The position numbers and the translations under genes were made by a program. From positions 1 through 64,000 of the forward strand of contig CALLPI010000017.1 of the NCBI GenBank assembly GCA_938015595.1: DNA of 64,000 nucleotides, given 5' to 3'. Shown here one piece after another: positions 26,829 to 36,687 of this stretch. The stretch's first letter is position 1. Each line of letters starts with the position of its first letter. The notes under the pieces were generated by a model. That model was not told where the DNA came from. It saw only the letters and a program-made list of their open reading frames with translations, and did not search any database. Origin of the DNA: an uncultured Saprospiraceae bacterium (GTDB taxonomy: Bacteria; Bacteroidota; Bacteroidia; Chitinophagales; Saprospiraceae).

Positions 26829-28865
26829 TCAGCGCATGCGCACCATGGTCAGTATGGTGGCAATAGCTACGGTTTCGCCAGTTTCGTCATAGACGTCCAC
26901 CAGCCACTTGACGATACCCTTGCGAAAGTCTTCGCCATTGCGTTTTTCCTGTGCCACTTTTTCTTTTACCGTAAGCCGCACGCCGATGGTCATGCCGGGG
27001 TACACGGGTTTGGTGAAGCGGCACTCCTCCAGGCCGTAGTTGAGTAGCACGGGACCTTTTTTAGCTTGTACAAACAGCCCTGCAGCTTTAGACAGCACCC
27101 AATAGCCATGCGCTACGCGCTGGGTGAAGGGCGTACCTTCCAGGGCAGTCACATCAGTATGAGCATAGAAGTGATCGCCGCTGAGGTTGGCAAAGTTGAC
27201 GATGTCGGCTTCGGTGACAGTGTGTTTGGCAGTGGTAAGGGTTTCGCCAATTTCCAGTTCTTCAAAGTATTTGCTGAAGGGGTGTACAGTGGCTTCGGTC
27301 TGTTGAGCACCTTGCTGATACACCCCGCTGATGGCCGTAATAATGGTGGGATGCCCCTGTATAGCCGTGCGTTGCAGATAGTGCTTGATGCCTCGCAGGC
27401 CGCCCATTTCCTCACCGCCGCCGGCGCGTCCTGGGCCACCGTGTACCAACAGAGGCATGGGCGAGCCATGGCCAGTGCTTTCTTTGGCGCTATCGCGGTT
27501 GAGAATGAGAATGCGGCCATGGTGCGCTGCTGACCCGAATACATACTCGCGCGCTGTGCGGGTATCGTACGTAGCAATGCTGCTCACTAGCGAGCCTTTG
27601 CCCATATTGGCCAGCGCCACGGCCTCTTCTATTGTGAGGTAGGGCATGAGGGTACATACTGGGCCAAAAGCCTCCACCTCATGGCTGTCGCGGTATTGGA
27701 AGGGGGCGTCGTTGCGCAGGACAATGGGCGGAAGGAAAGCACCTTTGCGCCGGTCAGCGCCAATGACTTCAAACTCTACCAGATTGCCCACCACTACGGG
27801 GCTGTGCTGGCTCAGTAGTTCCACGCGGCGTTTGACCTCATCGGCTTGTGCTCGGTTGACCAACGCACCCATGCGCACGCCCTCGGTGCGGGGGTTGCCT
27901 ATGGTGGTCTGCACCAACGCGTGATGCAGCGCCTCCTGTACGGCATCCATAAGGTGAGCCGGTACAATGGCGCGGCGTATGGCGGTACATTTTTGGCCCG
28001 CCTTAACAGTCATTTCGCGGCGTACTTCTTTGATAAACAAGTCAAACTCCGGTGTGCCTGGCACTGCATCAGCGCCCAGTACGGCAGCGTTGAGACTGTC
28101 AGCTTCCATATTGAAGGGCACGGCGTGCTCAATGATAGCGGGGTGGGTTTTGAGCATGCGCCCGGTTTCGGCAGAGCCAGTAAAGGTGACCACATCCTGA
28201 GGGCCAACAGGGTCAAGAATGCCAATGCCCATGCCGCACACCAGTTGCAGAGCGCCTTCTGGTAGTATGCCAGAGGCGATGATATCGCGCACCATGGCTT
28301 CGGCCAAAAAACTAGTCAGTTCAGATGGTTTAACGATGGCAGGTACACCAGCCAGGAGGTTCACGGCCAGTTTTTCGAGCATGCCCCAGATGGGGAAGTT
28401 GAAGGCATTGATGTGAATGGCCACTCCGTGCTTGGGGGTCATTAGGTGATGGCCAATGAACGTGCCCTCGCGGGAGAGCTTGGCTTGTTCGCCGTCCACA
28501 TACCAGGGCGTATCGGGCAACTTACGGCGCAGGCTGGCGTAGGCAAATAATGTGCCGATGCCGCCGTCAATGTCTATCCAACTGTCGGAGCGGGTGGCGC
28601 CAGTGCGATAGCTAAGAAGGTAATATTTTTCCTTGATATCAGTAAGGTAAAGGGCCAGTGCCTTGAGCATACGCCCGCGCTCTTGGAAGCTCATGCGGCG
28701 CAGCGCCGGACCGCCAACATGGCGCCCGTAGTCGGCAATAGCAGCAAAATCAAGGCCTTCGCTGCTGGAGGTGCATATGACTTCGCCGGTGACGGCGTCA
28801 TACTGCGGAATACCGTCGCCCGGCTGTGGCGTCCATTGGCCGAGGATGTAATGAGAGAGGTTCAT
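26829..28865 (-). CDS. paaZ: Bifunctional oxepin-CoA hydrolase / 3-oxo-5,6-dehydrosuberyl-CoA semialdehyde dehydrogenase PaaZ
   Basis: 678 residues, the PaaZ length. The aldehyde dehydrogenase domain (about 1-520) shows INAFNFPIWGMLEKLA, the general-base segment NMEADSLN and the nucleophile in GQKCTA. The MaoC-type hydratase domain (about 530-678) shows FEELEIGETL and NFANLSGDHFYAHTD. PaaZ opens the oxepin-CoA ring and oxidises the resulting semialdehyde in aerobic phenylacetate degradation. No other paa gene is visible in the window, so the rest of the pathway must be elsewhere, or the enzyme serves another ring-opening route. Confidence 0.92.
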   Translation of the reverse strand: MNLSHYILGQWTPQPGDGIPQYDAVTGEVICTSSSEGLDFAAIADYGRHVGGPALRRMSFQERGRMLKALALYLTDIKEKYYLLSYRTGATRSDSWIDIDGGIGTLFAYASLRRKLPDTPWYVDGEQAKLSREGTFIGHHLMTPKHGVAIHINAFNFPIWGMLEKLAVNLLAGVPAIVKPSELTSFLAEAMVRDIIASGILPEGALQLVCGMGIGILDPVGPQDVVTFTGSAETGRMLKTHPAIIEHAVPFNMEADSLNAAVLGADAVPGTPEFDLFIKEVRREMTVKAGQKCTAIRRAIVPAHLMDAVQEALHHALVQTTIGNPRTEGVRMGALVNRAQADEVKRRVELLSQHSPVVVGNLVEFEVIGADRRKGAFLPPIVLRNDAPFQYRDSHEVEAFGPVCTLMPYLTIEEAVALANMGKGSLVSSIATYDTRTAREYVFGSAAHHGRILILNRDSAKESTGHGSPMPLLVHGGPGRAGGGEEMGGLRGIKHYLQRTAIQGHPTIITAISGVYQQGAQQTEATVHPFSKYFEELEIGETLTTAKHTVTEADIVNFANLSGDHFYAHTDVTALEGTPFTQRVAHGYWVLSKAAGLFVQAKKGPVLLNYGLEECRFTKPVYPGMTIGVRLTVKEKVAQEKRNGEDFRKGIVKWLVDVYDETGETVAIATILTMVRMR

Positions 28866-29173
28866 GGCGTAACAGTGGTTTTATTGGTTTAGCGAACAAC
28901 CCCAGGAGCAGGGTTTTCCGTGCGCTTTCATTGTAAGCAAATGCATGGTGAATGGTCGTCGGGCAAGCCCGTCTGGCACCGAACGGGGTAGAGGCCAATA
29001 GGCGTCATCAGACCTGGCTGTTGGAGTTCCCACACATGCTGGCGGTTGAATGCTGACAAGAGAACCTCCTCTTTGGTCGGTGGGTGATGCGTTGCACCAC
29101 ACATTCTTCAGCTCGCGACTCGCAGCTAATAGTAGCCTGTGGGGCTCGCCCATGGCCATTGCTCATAGCTCTC
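28866..29173. other. Intergenic stretch without recognised features
   Basis: 308 bp between paaZ and the M16 protease gene. I see no terminator hairpin, no convincing promoter box and no protein-like frame. The promoter of paaZ should be here. Confidence 0.5.
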
Positions 29174-30499
29174 TCATTGTGTCTGCTTCGGCAAGTACGT
29201 GAGCGATACCCGGTTGGACGGCACGAAATACTTCTGCGCTACACGGCGTATGTCCTCGCGGGTTACTTTCAGGTAGCGTTGTATTTCGGTATTGATGAGG
29301 TTGGCGTCGCCTAGGTACATTTCGTAGTTGGCCAGGCTTTCGGCAATGCCCAGCACGGAAGTATTGGCGGAAATAAAGTCGTTTTCTATTTGGTTGCGTA
29401 GTTTCTGGAACTCGCGTTCCGAGATGAGTTCGTCGCGTACTTTGGCGATTTCGGCGTCCATAGCAGCCTCGAGCTCAGCAGTGCGCACCCCCATATTGAC
29501 TATGCCAAATACAATAGTGACACCCGGGTCTTCCATCTCCAGCGGGAAACTACCCACAAACAGGGCTTTTTGTTGCTCATTGACCAAGGCTTTAGACAGG
29601 CGCGAACTCTCGCCCTGCGACAGGAGCGTGCTCAACATTCGTACAGCATAGTAATCAGGTGTGCCCTGGGCCGGAATTCGATAGGTGTGAATCAAGGCCG
29701 GCAACTGGATGTTGTCATACACGGTATCGCGTATCTCGGAGCTCAAGGGTGGCTCAGTGATGTTGGGGCGGTAAATGGGGCGATTGCTCTTGGGGATAGT
29801 GCTGAAGTACTTGGCCACCAGTTGTTTGGTTTGCGCAATGTCAATGTCTCCGGCAATGGAGAGGATGGCATTGTTAGGTACGTAGTAGTCCTTGTAGAAG
29901 TTGACATAATCTTCTTCGGAGGCAGCGTCGAGGTGCTCCATGTAGCCTATGACTGGCCAGCGATAGGGGTGCTGGGTGAAGGCGCGTTTGAAGGCTTCTT
30001 CTACCACAGAGCCGTAGGGCTGATTGTCCACGCGCTGGCGGCGCTCCTCTTTGACCACCTGGCGTTGTGTTTCGATGCCCACTTGCTCCACTTTGGCGTG
30101 CAGCATGCGCTCGGATTCCAGCCACAGGCCGAGTTCCAGTTGGTTGGAAGGCAGCACTTCATAGTAGAAGGTGCGGTCCCAGGAGGTATTGGCGTTGAGT
30201 GTACCGCCGGCGCGCTGGATGTATTTGTCAAACTCGCCGCGCTGGATATTGGCTGAGCCTTCAAAGAGCAAGTGCTCGAAGAAGTGGGCAAAGCCTGTGC
30301 GGTCGGGTTTCTCGTTTTTGGAGCCTACATGGTACATCACGCTGACGGCTACAATGGGCGTGGACTTGTCCTGATGAAGAATCACCTTGAGGCCGTTGTC
30401 GAGGGTGTATTTTTCGAACTTGATATTGTTGGTTTGCGCCAGCAGCACTTGCGCGGCGAGCCCTAGTAAAGCCAGGAGCAAAGTGATTTTTTGTTGCAT
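29174..30499 (-). CDS. M16 family zinc metallopeptidase, short form
   Basis: 441 residues. A signal peptide (about 1-22, ending LLAQ) is followed by an N-terminal M16 domain with the inverted zinc motif HFFEH (72-76) and a downstream glutamate (E151 or E152 in VVKEERRQRV). An inactive-type second M16 domain completes a one-unit protein as in processing-peptidase-like members. It should act on peptides in the periplasm or at the cell surface. A separate 989-residue M16 protein with HYLEH is at 53545. The start is divergent from the giant T9SS gene, with 179 bp between. Confidence 0.88.
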   Translation of the reverse strand: MQQKITLLLALLGLAAQVLLAQTNNIKFEKYTLDNGLKVILHQDKSTPIVAVSVMYHVGSKNEKPDRTGFAHFFEHLLFEGSANIQRGEFDKYIQRAGGTLNANTSWDRTFYYEVLPSNQLELGLWLESERMLHAKVEQVGIETQRQVVKEERRQRVDNQPYGSVVEEAFKRAFTQHPYRWPVIGYMEHLDAASEEDYVNFYKDYYVPNNAILSIAGDIDIAQTKQLVAKYFSTIPKSNRPIYRPNITEPPLSSEIRDTVYDNIQLPALIHTYRIPAQGTPDYYAVRMLSTLLSQGESSRLSKALVNEQQKALFVGSFPLEMEDPGVTIVFGIVNMGVRTAELEAAMDAEIAKVRDELISEREFQKLRNQIENDFISANTSVLGIAESLANYEMYLGDANLINTEIQRYLKVTREDIRRVAQKYFVPSNRVSLTYLPKQTQ

Positions 30500-30567
30500 A
30501 AAGGTAAAGAATTTGAACCGGCTACAAAGAAACGGAACTTCGGTGAATATAATGCCGGGCAGACTTG

Positions 30568-30575
30568 TAATTTTG
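30568..30575 (+). promoter_or_regulatory. Possible -7 box of the 1557-residue surface-protein gene
   Basis: TAATTTTG matches TAnnTTTG and lies 104 nt upstream of the ATG at 30679, giving a leader of about 100 nt. No TTG at the expected -33 distance. Confidence 0.3.
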
Positions 30576-30678
30576 CGGAGCTTTGTAGCGTTTCATAGAG
30601 TCGGACAGCGGCGCACAGACTTTTTTCATCTAATGCTTTAGCCCAAGGCCGATTTCATAAACTTGACAAGGAAATCTC

Positions 30679-33600
30679 ATGATCAGAACGCTTGCCTTCT
30701 CTCTTATCTTTGTGTGTTGCACGAGCCAACTTTTGGCTCAGATACCGCGCAGTGCTCCTGCAGAACGCTCCGGCGCTGCTGCTGTAACAGGCCAGCCTAA
30801 ATTGTTTTGCAACAACAACGCCGGCACGGTCACCTTTGGCGACATTATAGGCCAGAGCAACGACGGTGCCCCAGGCGATATTTTTCTCTGCTTTGGCGAC
30901 ACCTTACCCATCTTCCACAATGGCGATGCCAACCTTACTGGCGACCCACAGCCAGCTACGCCTCCAGGCATTGGCTATGTATTTTATGACTGCCCGCCCA
31001 CGCGCACTGGCCCTACCCTGGCCGACATACAGGCCGACCCCTGCATCAACCGCACCAGCCCCATCCTCATAAACGGTAACCCAGTAAACCAGGATGCTAC
31101 CAACCGTATGTGGATTGCCAGCCAACTACCCAACGGCAACATCACCTTCGCCAACAATGGCCTGCTGCAGTCAGCTTTTAACAACGGCGTAGCGCAGCCC
31201 ATCCGCTTCTGGTTTGCCCCCATAACCCTGGATAATTTTGCCTCCCAGAGCTTTGAGCAATCTAGCGACACAACGGGGCCTTGCGTCAATGTCAATACAG
31301 CGGCGGCCTTTTCAGTGGTCTATCTCAACGCCATTCAGGCCTCCAACTTCAACATTAGCGCTGGTGTCAACGGATGCCAGGGATCGTTCCTCCTGAGAGG
31401 CGGCCTACCGGAGTTCGACGCCAATACCAGCTATGACATAGATATCGTGCTGAGTACCAACCCCAGCATCAGAGGTGTAGTGACCAATGTGCCCATGCAT
31501 AATGGTACAGTGCAGTTTACAGTGCCGCAACCTGGGGTGTACAACATTACAGTGGAAGATGGAAAGAGCTGCGGGGTGTCGTTCACTATGGACATGAGCG
31601 CCTGCCGCGCGGTCACGTTTTTCCTGCCACTGACCAACGCGCTGCCCGGCTCCAACGTCTGCCTCGACGTGCGCGTCAGAGATTTTATAAACGTTGGCGC
31701 CATGCAGTTCTCTATGCAGTGGGACCCCGCCGTACTGCAATACTCGGCAGTCAATGGCTTTAATCCGGCGCTGATTGGCTTCAATGAGAGTGCTTTCAAC
31801 ACTACGTCAGCGCTGACTAGCACTGGGCGCATCACAGTATCCTGGGCCGACCTCACCTTCATGGGCGTGACCCTGCCCGATAGCGCCGTTATCTTTCGCC
31901 TGTGTTTCAATGTCATCGGCAGCTTGGGGCAGTTCTCGGAGGTGTCCTTTACCAACAACCCCACCAACACCGAAATCGGCGACGCCAATCTCAACCCGTA
32001 CGGCTTCCTGGGCCGTAGTGGCTTTGTCAATGTGTCCAATAGTTTGCTTTTTGTCAATCTCACCCAGGACAGTGTGTCCTGCGCGGGCGTTGCTGATGGT
32101 GCGTTCACCCTTACTGTGGCCAATGGTACGCCGCCTTATGTGTTCAACTGGAATAGCCTGGCACCTTTGCCGCCAGCCTCTGGAGGAGATGCCATTTCCA
32201 ACTCAGGCGGCTCTTTTCGCGTAGACAATCGCGCTGCTGGCTCCTATCGGGTAGTTGTCACAGACTCCAGCGTGCCGGCCATTGTGGTGGTAGATACTGT
32301 AACCATACTGCGCGGCCCGTTTATTGGCGTCACTATGGACGCTACCCTGCCCCGATGTAATGGCGAGAGTAACGGCTCGGTGGCTGCCCGCATCAGCCTG
32401 GATGGCGTGGTGACGCCTAATCCACCGGGATTTACTTATAGTTGGAACACGCCCAACACACCCAATGCCCCTATGCTGAACGACCTGCCCTTTGGGTTTT
32501 ATTCCGTCACGGTTACTGATGCACGTGGTTGCAGCGCCCAAGCAGGGGCTACTTTGACCCAGCCTGCCGCCATCAACATTGTAGAAAACATCACCAATGC
32601 CGCCTGCACTGGCGCAGCCAACGGCTCTATTACCACCACTGCTACCGGCGGTACGCCTGCTGCCGGCAATTACACCTTTACCTGGAGCGGCGGTCTGGGT
32701 ACGGTAATTGCCTCCAGCTCTACGGTGGCCAACCTCAACCCTGGCCAGTACAGTGTAACAGTGACTGACGACAACGGCTGCCAGGCAACCGAAAACTACA
32801 CCGTCGGCGCTATCAAAACCCTGAGTATCAATGCTGCCATTACTGACATCACTTGCTTTGGCGCTTGCAACGGCGCCATCCTGGCCAACGGCACTACTGC
32901 TGGTGCGCCAGCGGCTACGCCTTACACCTTTACCTGGACAGGCTCGCTGAACACTGCGCCAGTTAATACGCCCACATCGAGCAATGCTACAGGACTTTGT
33001 GCGGGTGTTTACACTCTCTCCATGCAGGATGCTGACCCAGCAGGCTGCCAGGTGTCGCGCACTTTTACACTGACCCAACCAGACACCCTGACAGCTACAC
33101 TGCTACAACAAGTCAACGAAACTTGCCTGGTGGGCAACGACGGGCGCGCTGTGCCGCGCGTCACGGGGGGTACAGCGCCCTACACCTACGCCTGGCGCAA
33201 CGCGCAGAACGCAGTCGTCTCCACTGATTCCGTAGCCACTGGTTTGCGTGCCGGTGCCTACACCTTGTTGGTGACCGACAGCCGTAACTGCTCTGCCACA
33301 CTCAATGTAAACATCTTGCTGCCTACGCCGCCCAGCATTGCGCCCATTCAAAATGATACAGTAGCCTGTGCTGGTAGTACCAATGGGCGCCTTAGCATAA
33401 CAGCCACGCCTGGCGGTGCACCCATTGCTACCTACACTTGGAGCAACGGCATGAGCGGGCCAAATATCAGTGGTTTGGCGCCAGGGGTGTATCGCGTCAC
33501 TGTGACCGGGCAAGACGCTTGCTTCAGCGTGGATTCTGCTATGGTGGTAGCGCCTGAGCCACTCGTCATTGATAGTATCGTAGGCACTTCGCCTTCCTGT

Positions 33601-35352
33601 CCGGGGCTCAGCAACGGTCGGATCACTGTGTTTGTACGCGGTGGCACAGCTCCCTATCGCTACATCTGGGCCAACCAACCGCAAAACGACACCCTTCAAT
33701 TCAACGTCTATCCTGCTCGTCCAGCCGGTACGTACTCCGTCACTGTAGTAGATGCCAACAACTGCCCCGCTGCTATGGGCACGGGCGTGGTCGCCGACCC
33801 GCCGCGTATCCAGATTAGCTTCAGTGGAGTACAAGGTGTGAGTTGTTTTGAAGGTGTTTGCAACGGAAGGGCTTCTGCTGCGGCCATTTATAGTGATGGC
33901 ACGCCAGGCACGTTCACCTTCAATTGGGCATCTGGTCAGGTAGCCATGGGCGTATCCTCTTCTGTAGCCAATGACCTTTGCGCAGGATTTCAAACGCTTG
34001 TGGTGTCAGATGCCAACAACTGTTTCAGCGTAGACTCGGTGAACATACCCAGCCCCCCGGCCATCAATATCGTAGTGGATGTGCAGCCCGTTAGTTGCAA
34101 TGGGTTCAACGACGGGCGTATTACGCTCAACGTCAGCGGTGGCACGCCTGGGTATCAATACCTCTGGATTGAAAACGGCGCCATTGTGCCAAGTATTAGC
34201 AATCTGACCGCCGGCCAGTATAATGCCGTAGTAACTGACGCCAATGGATGCAACAAAACTCAGCGCGTGCAAGTAAGCGAACCCGACCGCTTGCGCTTGT
34301 TTATTGACCAGGCGGTGTCCACTCCGCGTGTTACTTGTGCTGGAAGTACCGATGGCGTCATCAAGGTCAATTTTAATAGTACGGACAATATCAACCCCGT
34401 AGGTGCCAATCCTTACACGTGGTTGAATAATGTGGCGCCTGCCTCTTCGCCCATTGCCTCAGGGCTAATGCCAGGTACGTATTCTGTGACTATCACTGAT
34501 ACCAAGGGCTGCCGCGATAGCATCAGCTATACCATTACCTCGCCACCGCCCATCACTGCCGTCATCCCGCCGCCGGCTGAGCCGCGCTGTTTTGGCGAGT
34601 CCACCCTCATCGTCATTCAAAGCATATCGGGCGGCAATGGTACTACCCTGCTTGACTATACCTACATGGTGGACAACAACGGCCTCATTTTCCAACCCGA
34701 CCAACCTGCTACTGTGTTTGCCGGGCCGCACACCATCACTATCATGGATGCGGCTGGTTGTACCTACGAACAGCAAATCTTCATCAACCAGCCACAGGAA
34801 CTCCAGGTTGTATTCGATCCTGAGGTCGTAGTGGTAGAACTGGGCGATACTACCACGCGCCTCAATCCGCTGATTACCTCCTCGCTGCCCATCCAGCGTT
34901 TCGTCTGGAGCCCTGTTACCTACCTGTCTGATACTTCCTTGCAGCAACCCTTGCTGATACGACCCTTGGACGACATCGAGTACACCCTGACTGTCGTAGA
35001 TGTAAACGGCTGTACGACCAGCGGCTCAGTACTGGTAGAGGTGGATCGCAACCGCAACGTGTATATTCCCAACGCTTTTTCACCCAATGGCGACGGCCCC
35101 AACGATGAGTTCCGGATCTTCGCCTGCCTGGGCGTGGAGGTCATCACCTATGTGCGCATTTTTAATCGCTGGGGCGACTTCTTGTACGAGCAAAAAGATA
35201 TTGCTCCTGACTGCATTGGCGGCTCACGCCTGTGGGATGGCACTGTGAAAGGCAAGCCTATGGCGCAAGGCGTGTATGTTTATATGGTGGAAGTACGCTT
35301 CCTGGATGGAGTAACGCTGCTATACCGCGGCGACGTAACGATTGTGCGGTAA
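30679..35352 (+). CDS. Large T9SS type B surface protein with one cohesin and eleven SprB-type repeats
   Basis: 1557 residues. The parts are: signal peptide (about 1-21); a unique N-terminal region (about 40-308) of unknown fold; one cohesin-like domain (about 310-455) with NVCLDV, MQFSMQWDPAVLQYSAV and VIFRLCFNV; eleven SprB-type repeats (about 463-1400); a PKD-like stretch; and a type B sorting domain (about 1460-1557) beginning NVYIPNAFSPNGDGPNDEF. The cohesin retains the two cysteines found in the 2514-residue protein. A surface adhesin or binding role is likely. No PorP/SprF gene follows; the one at 8750 may serve both. Its stop is 2 bp from the convergent SWIM gene, without a terminator between. 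Confidence 0.85.
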   Translation: MIRTLAFSLIFVCCTSQLLAQIPRSAPAERSGAAAVTGQPKLFCNNNAGTVTFGDIIGQSNDGAPGDIFLCFGDTLPIFHNGDANLTGDPQPATPPGIGYVFYDCPPTRTGPTLADIQADPCINRTSPILINGNPVNQDATNRMWIASQLPNGNITFANNGLLQSAFNNGVAQPIRFWFAPITLDNFASQSFEQSSDTTGPCVNVNTAAAFSVVYLNAIQASNFNISAGVNGCQGSFLLRGGLPEFDANTSYDIDIVLSTNPSIRGVVTNVPMHNGTVQFTVPQPGVYNITVEDGKSCGVSFTMDMSACRAVTFFLPLTNALPGSNVCLDVRVRDFINVGAMQFSMQWDPAVLQYSAVNGFNPALIGFNESAFNTTSALTSTGRITVSWADLTFMGVTLPDSAVIFRLCFNVIGSLGQFSEVSFTNNPTNTEIGDANLNPYGFLGRSGFVNVSNSLLFVNLTQDSVSCAGVADGAFTLTVANGTPPYVFNWNSLAPLPPASGGDAISNSGGSFRVDNRAAGSYRVVVTDSSVPAIVVVDTVTILRGPFIGVTMDATLPRCNGESNGSVAARISLDGVVTPNPPGFTYSWNTPNTPNAPMLNDLPFGFYSVTVTDARGCSAQAGATLTQPAAINIVENITNAACTGAANGSITTTATGGTPAAGNYTFTWSGGLGTVIASSSTVANLNPGQYSVTVTDDNGCQATENYTVGAIKTLSINAAITDITCFGACNGAILANGTTAGAPAATPYTFTWTGSLNTAPVNTPTSSNATGLCAGVYTLSMQDADPAGCQVSRTFTLTQPDTLTATLLQQVNETCLVGNDGRAVPRVTGGTAPYTYAWRNAQNAVVSTDSVATGLRAGAYTLLVTDSRNCSATLNVNILLPTPPSIAPIQNDTVACAGSTNGRLSITATPGGAPIATYTWSNGMSGPNISGLAPGVYRVTVTGQDACFSVDSAMVVAPEPLVIDSIVGTSPSCPGLSNGRITVFVRGGTAPYRYIWANQPQNDTLQFNVYPARPAGTYSVTVVDANNCPAAMGTGVVADPPRIQISFSGVQGVSCFEGVCNGRASAAAIYSDGTPGTFTFNWASGQVAMGVSSSVANDLCAGFQTLVVSDANNCFSVDSVNIPSPPAINIVVDVQPVSCNGFNDGRITLNVSGGTPGYQYLWIENGAIVPSISNLTAGQYNAVVTDANGCNKTQRVQVSEPDRLRLFIDQAVSTPRVTCAGSTDGVIKVNFNSTDNINPVGANPYTWLNNVAPASSPIASGLMPGTYSVTITDTKGCRDSISYTITSPPPITAVIPPPAEPRCFGESTLIVIQSISGGNGTTLLDYTYMVDNNGLIFQPDQPATVFAGPHTITIMDAAGCTYEQQIFINQPQELQVVFDPEVVVVELGDTTTRLNPLITSSLPIQRFVWSPVTYLSDTSLQQPLLIRPLDDIEYTLTVVDVNGCTTSGSVLVEVDRNRNVYIPNAFSPNGDGPNDEFRIFACLGVEVITYVRIFNRWGDFLYEQKDIAPDCIGGSRLWDGTVKGKPMAQGVYVYMVEVRFLDGVTLLYRGDVTIVR
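32065..34800 (+). repeat. Eleven SprB-type repeats
   Basis: Protein-level repeats, each opening with C.G..NG, for example CNGESNGSV, CTGAANGSI, CFGACNGAI and CNGFNDGRI. Each has a central G.P.YTF.W and a closing GxYxVxVTDxxxC. They are diverged at DNA level, and several have inserts. Confidence 0.75.
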
Positions 35353-35354
35353 GT

Positions 35355-36680
35355 TCAAATTGCAAGTAACTGACCATTTGCTTCCATAGCCAACGGGAGC
35401 AGGCAGCCGTCCTGCCATTCGCCGGTCAGGTTCATCGGATGCCCGCCGCTCACGGCCAGGATTTGTAAGCCAACGTCCTCGCTTGCCATCAGGGGTACGG
35501 CTTGCTTTCTGTTGTCCAGTAGTAAAAAATCCGGCGCCTGATATACGATGGCCATGCCCTTGAGGTACACTGGCATGTAGAGCAGCCAAGGATTTGCTGC
35601 CAGCGCCCTGGCGTATTCCAGGGCAGCATCTTCCAGGTGGTTATGGCCTGTTACATTTTCGAGAATACTCATCTCATGTGTCAGTTGCAGTGATTGCGCT
35701 ACAGCGCGCAAGGGATAGGCCGAAGGGTAGTAGGTCAGCGCGCCGGCGTACACGCTGCCCAACAGCCAATGGTCGAGGAAAGGGTTGTCGTCGCCCCATA
35801 CAAAATCGAGTAACAATGCCCAGCGCTGCTGCCGCACCCCGTAGAGCCACACCCGGCGAAAACGCAATTGCTCCTCCACGCCTTCGTGTATGGCCATGAC
35901 CAGCCAGTGGTCGGTCACTGGGGGGCATACGGCAAGGCTTTCCTTTCGGATAGCCAGCCCGGCAGTGGTCAGTAGGTCTTGTACCATAGGTGGCGGCAGT
36001 TGCTCTATGCGCTTGAAGCCTTCTACGAGCAGGTACAGTTCGCTGATGGTGTCGAGTATTTGCTTGTGTCTGGGTTTTCCGGCAGCAGGGTGTGCCAGTA
36101 GGCGCAGGCGGCGGGCTATTCCGCCAAGTTTAGCGTCCACCATGCGAGCTGCGGCTTGCTCCCACCATGCCGGCGGGTGGTTTTGGACATTGGCCAGCCC
36201 TTGTTGCGCCAGGTCGCGCAGCCAGTCATCTAGCCCTTGTATACCGGCAGCCATGAGTTCCAGGCTCTTGTCTTTGTTTTTCTGGCGTTGGGCTGCCAAA
36301 GCTGGGTCAGTTGCTGCCATGTGAGAGGCTTTGATACGCTGCTGGCGTTTGAGGCGGGTTTCGAGCCATTGGCTTGCCCAGGCGGGTTCCGGGGTGTTTA
36401 CCTGGAAGCAGTCGGGGTAATGGAGCAACAGTAGCAGCAGTGCCAGGGCGTGTTTGCAGGGCGATCGCTTCGCCGGGCAGGAGCATTGGAAGGCTGGACC
36501 ATCGAAATCTACCACCGTTTGGTAAGATAGGCCGCCAGTACCTTTGCACTCGCCCCATACAGCACGCTCATGTCGTGCCTGTTGGAGCCAAAGGGGCGGG
36601 TGTCCTAGCTGGCGGGCGCAGTTCCAGGTGGCGTTATCGGGGGCAAGGCTGCGGATGCGCTCGGCAGTCCAGACAAACAT
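35355..36680 (-). CDS. SWIM zinc finger domain protein
   Basis: 441 residues from the ATG at 36680 (MFVWTAERIRSLAPD), a start typical for SWIM proteins; an ATG at 36710 in the same frame would overlap the previous gene by 23 bp. The SWIM motif CxCx6CxH is complete at C66, C68, C75 and H77 (QCSCPAKRSPCKHALAL) and binds zinc; SWIM domains contact DNA or proteins. The rest is alpha-helical with no enzyme motif. It is the last gene of a parA-led operon, 7 bp after the preceding stop. In other bacteria such proteins usually neighbour MoxR/VWA genes, not ParA, so the context is unusual. Confidence 0.8.
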   Translation of the reverse strand: MFVWTAERIRSLAPDNATWNCARQLGHPPLWLQQARHERAVWGECKGTGGLSYQTVVDFDGPAFQCSCPAKRSPCKHALALLLLLLHYPDCFQVNTPEPAWASQWLETRLKRQQRIKASHMAATDPALAAQRQKNKDKSLELMAAGIQGLDDWLRDLAQQGLANVQNHPPAWWEQAAARMVDAKLGGIARRLRLLAHPAAGKPRHKQILDTISELYLLVEGFKRIEQLPPPMVQDLLTTAGLAIRKESLAVCPPVTDHWLVMAIHEGVEEQLRFRRVWLYGVRQQRWALLLDFVWGDDNPFLDHWLLGSVYAGALTYYPSAYPLRAVAQSLQLTHEMSILENVTGHNHLEDAALEYARALAANPWLLYMPVYLKGMAIVYQAPDFLLLDNRKQAVPLMASEDVGLQILAVSGGHPMNLTGEWQDGCLLPLAMEANGQLLAI

Positions 36681-36687
36681 GGCAAAG

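Noticed and set aside
28881-29159. 92-codon frame between paaZ and the M16 gene
   Set aside because: Composition is rich in Arg, Pro, Trp and Cys without secondary-structure pattern; looks like chance reading of a GC-rich gap.
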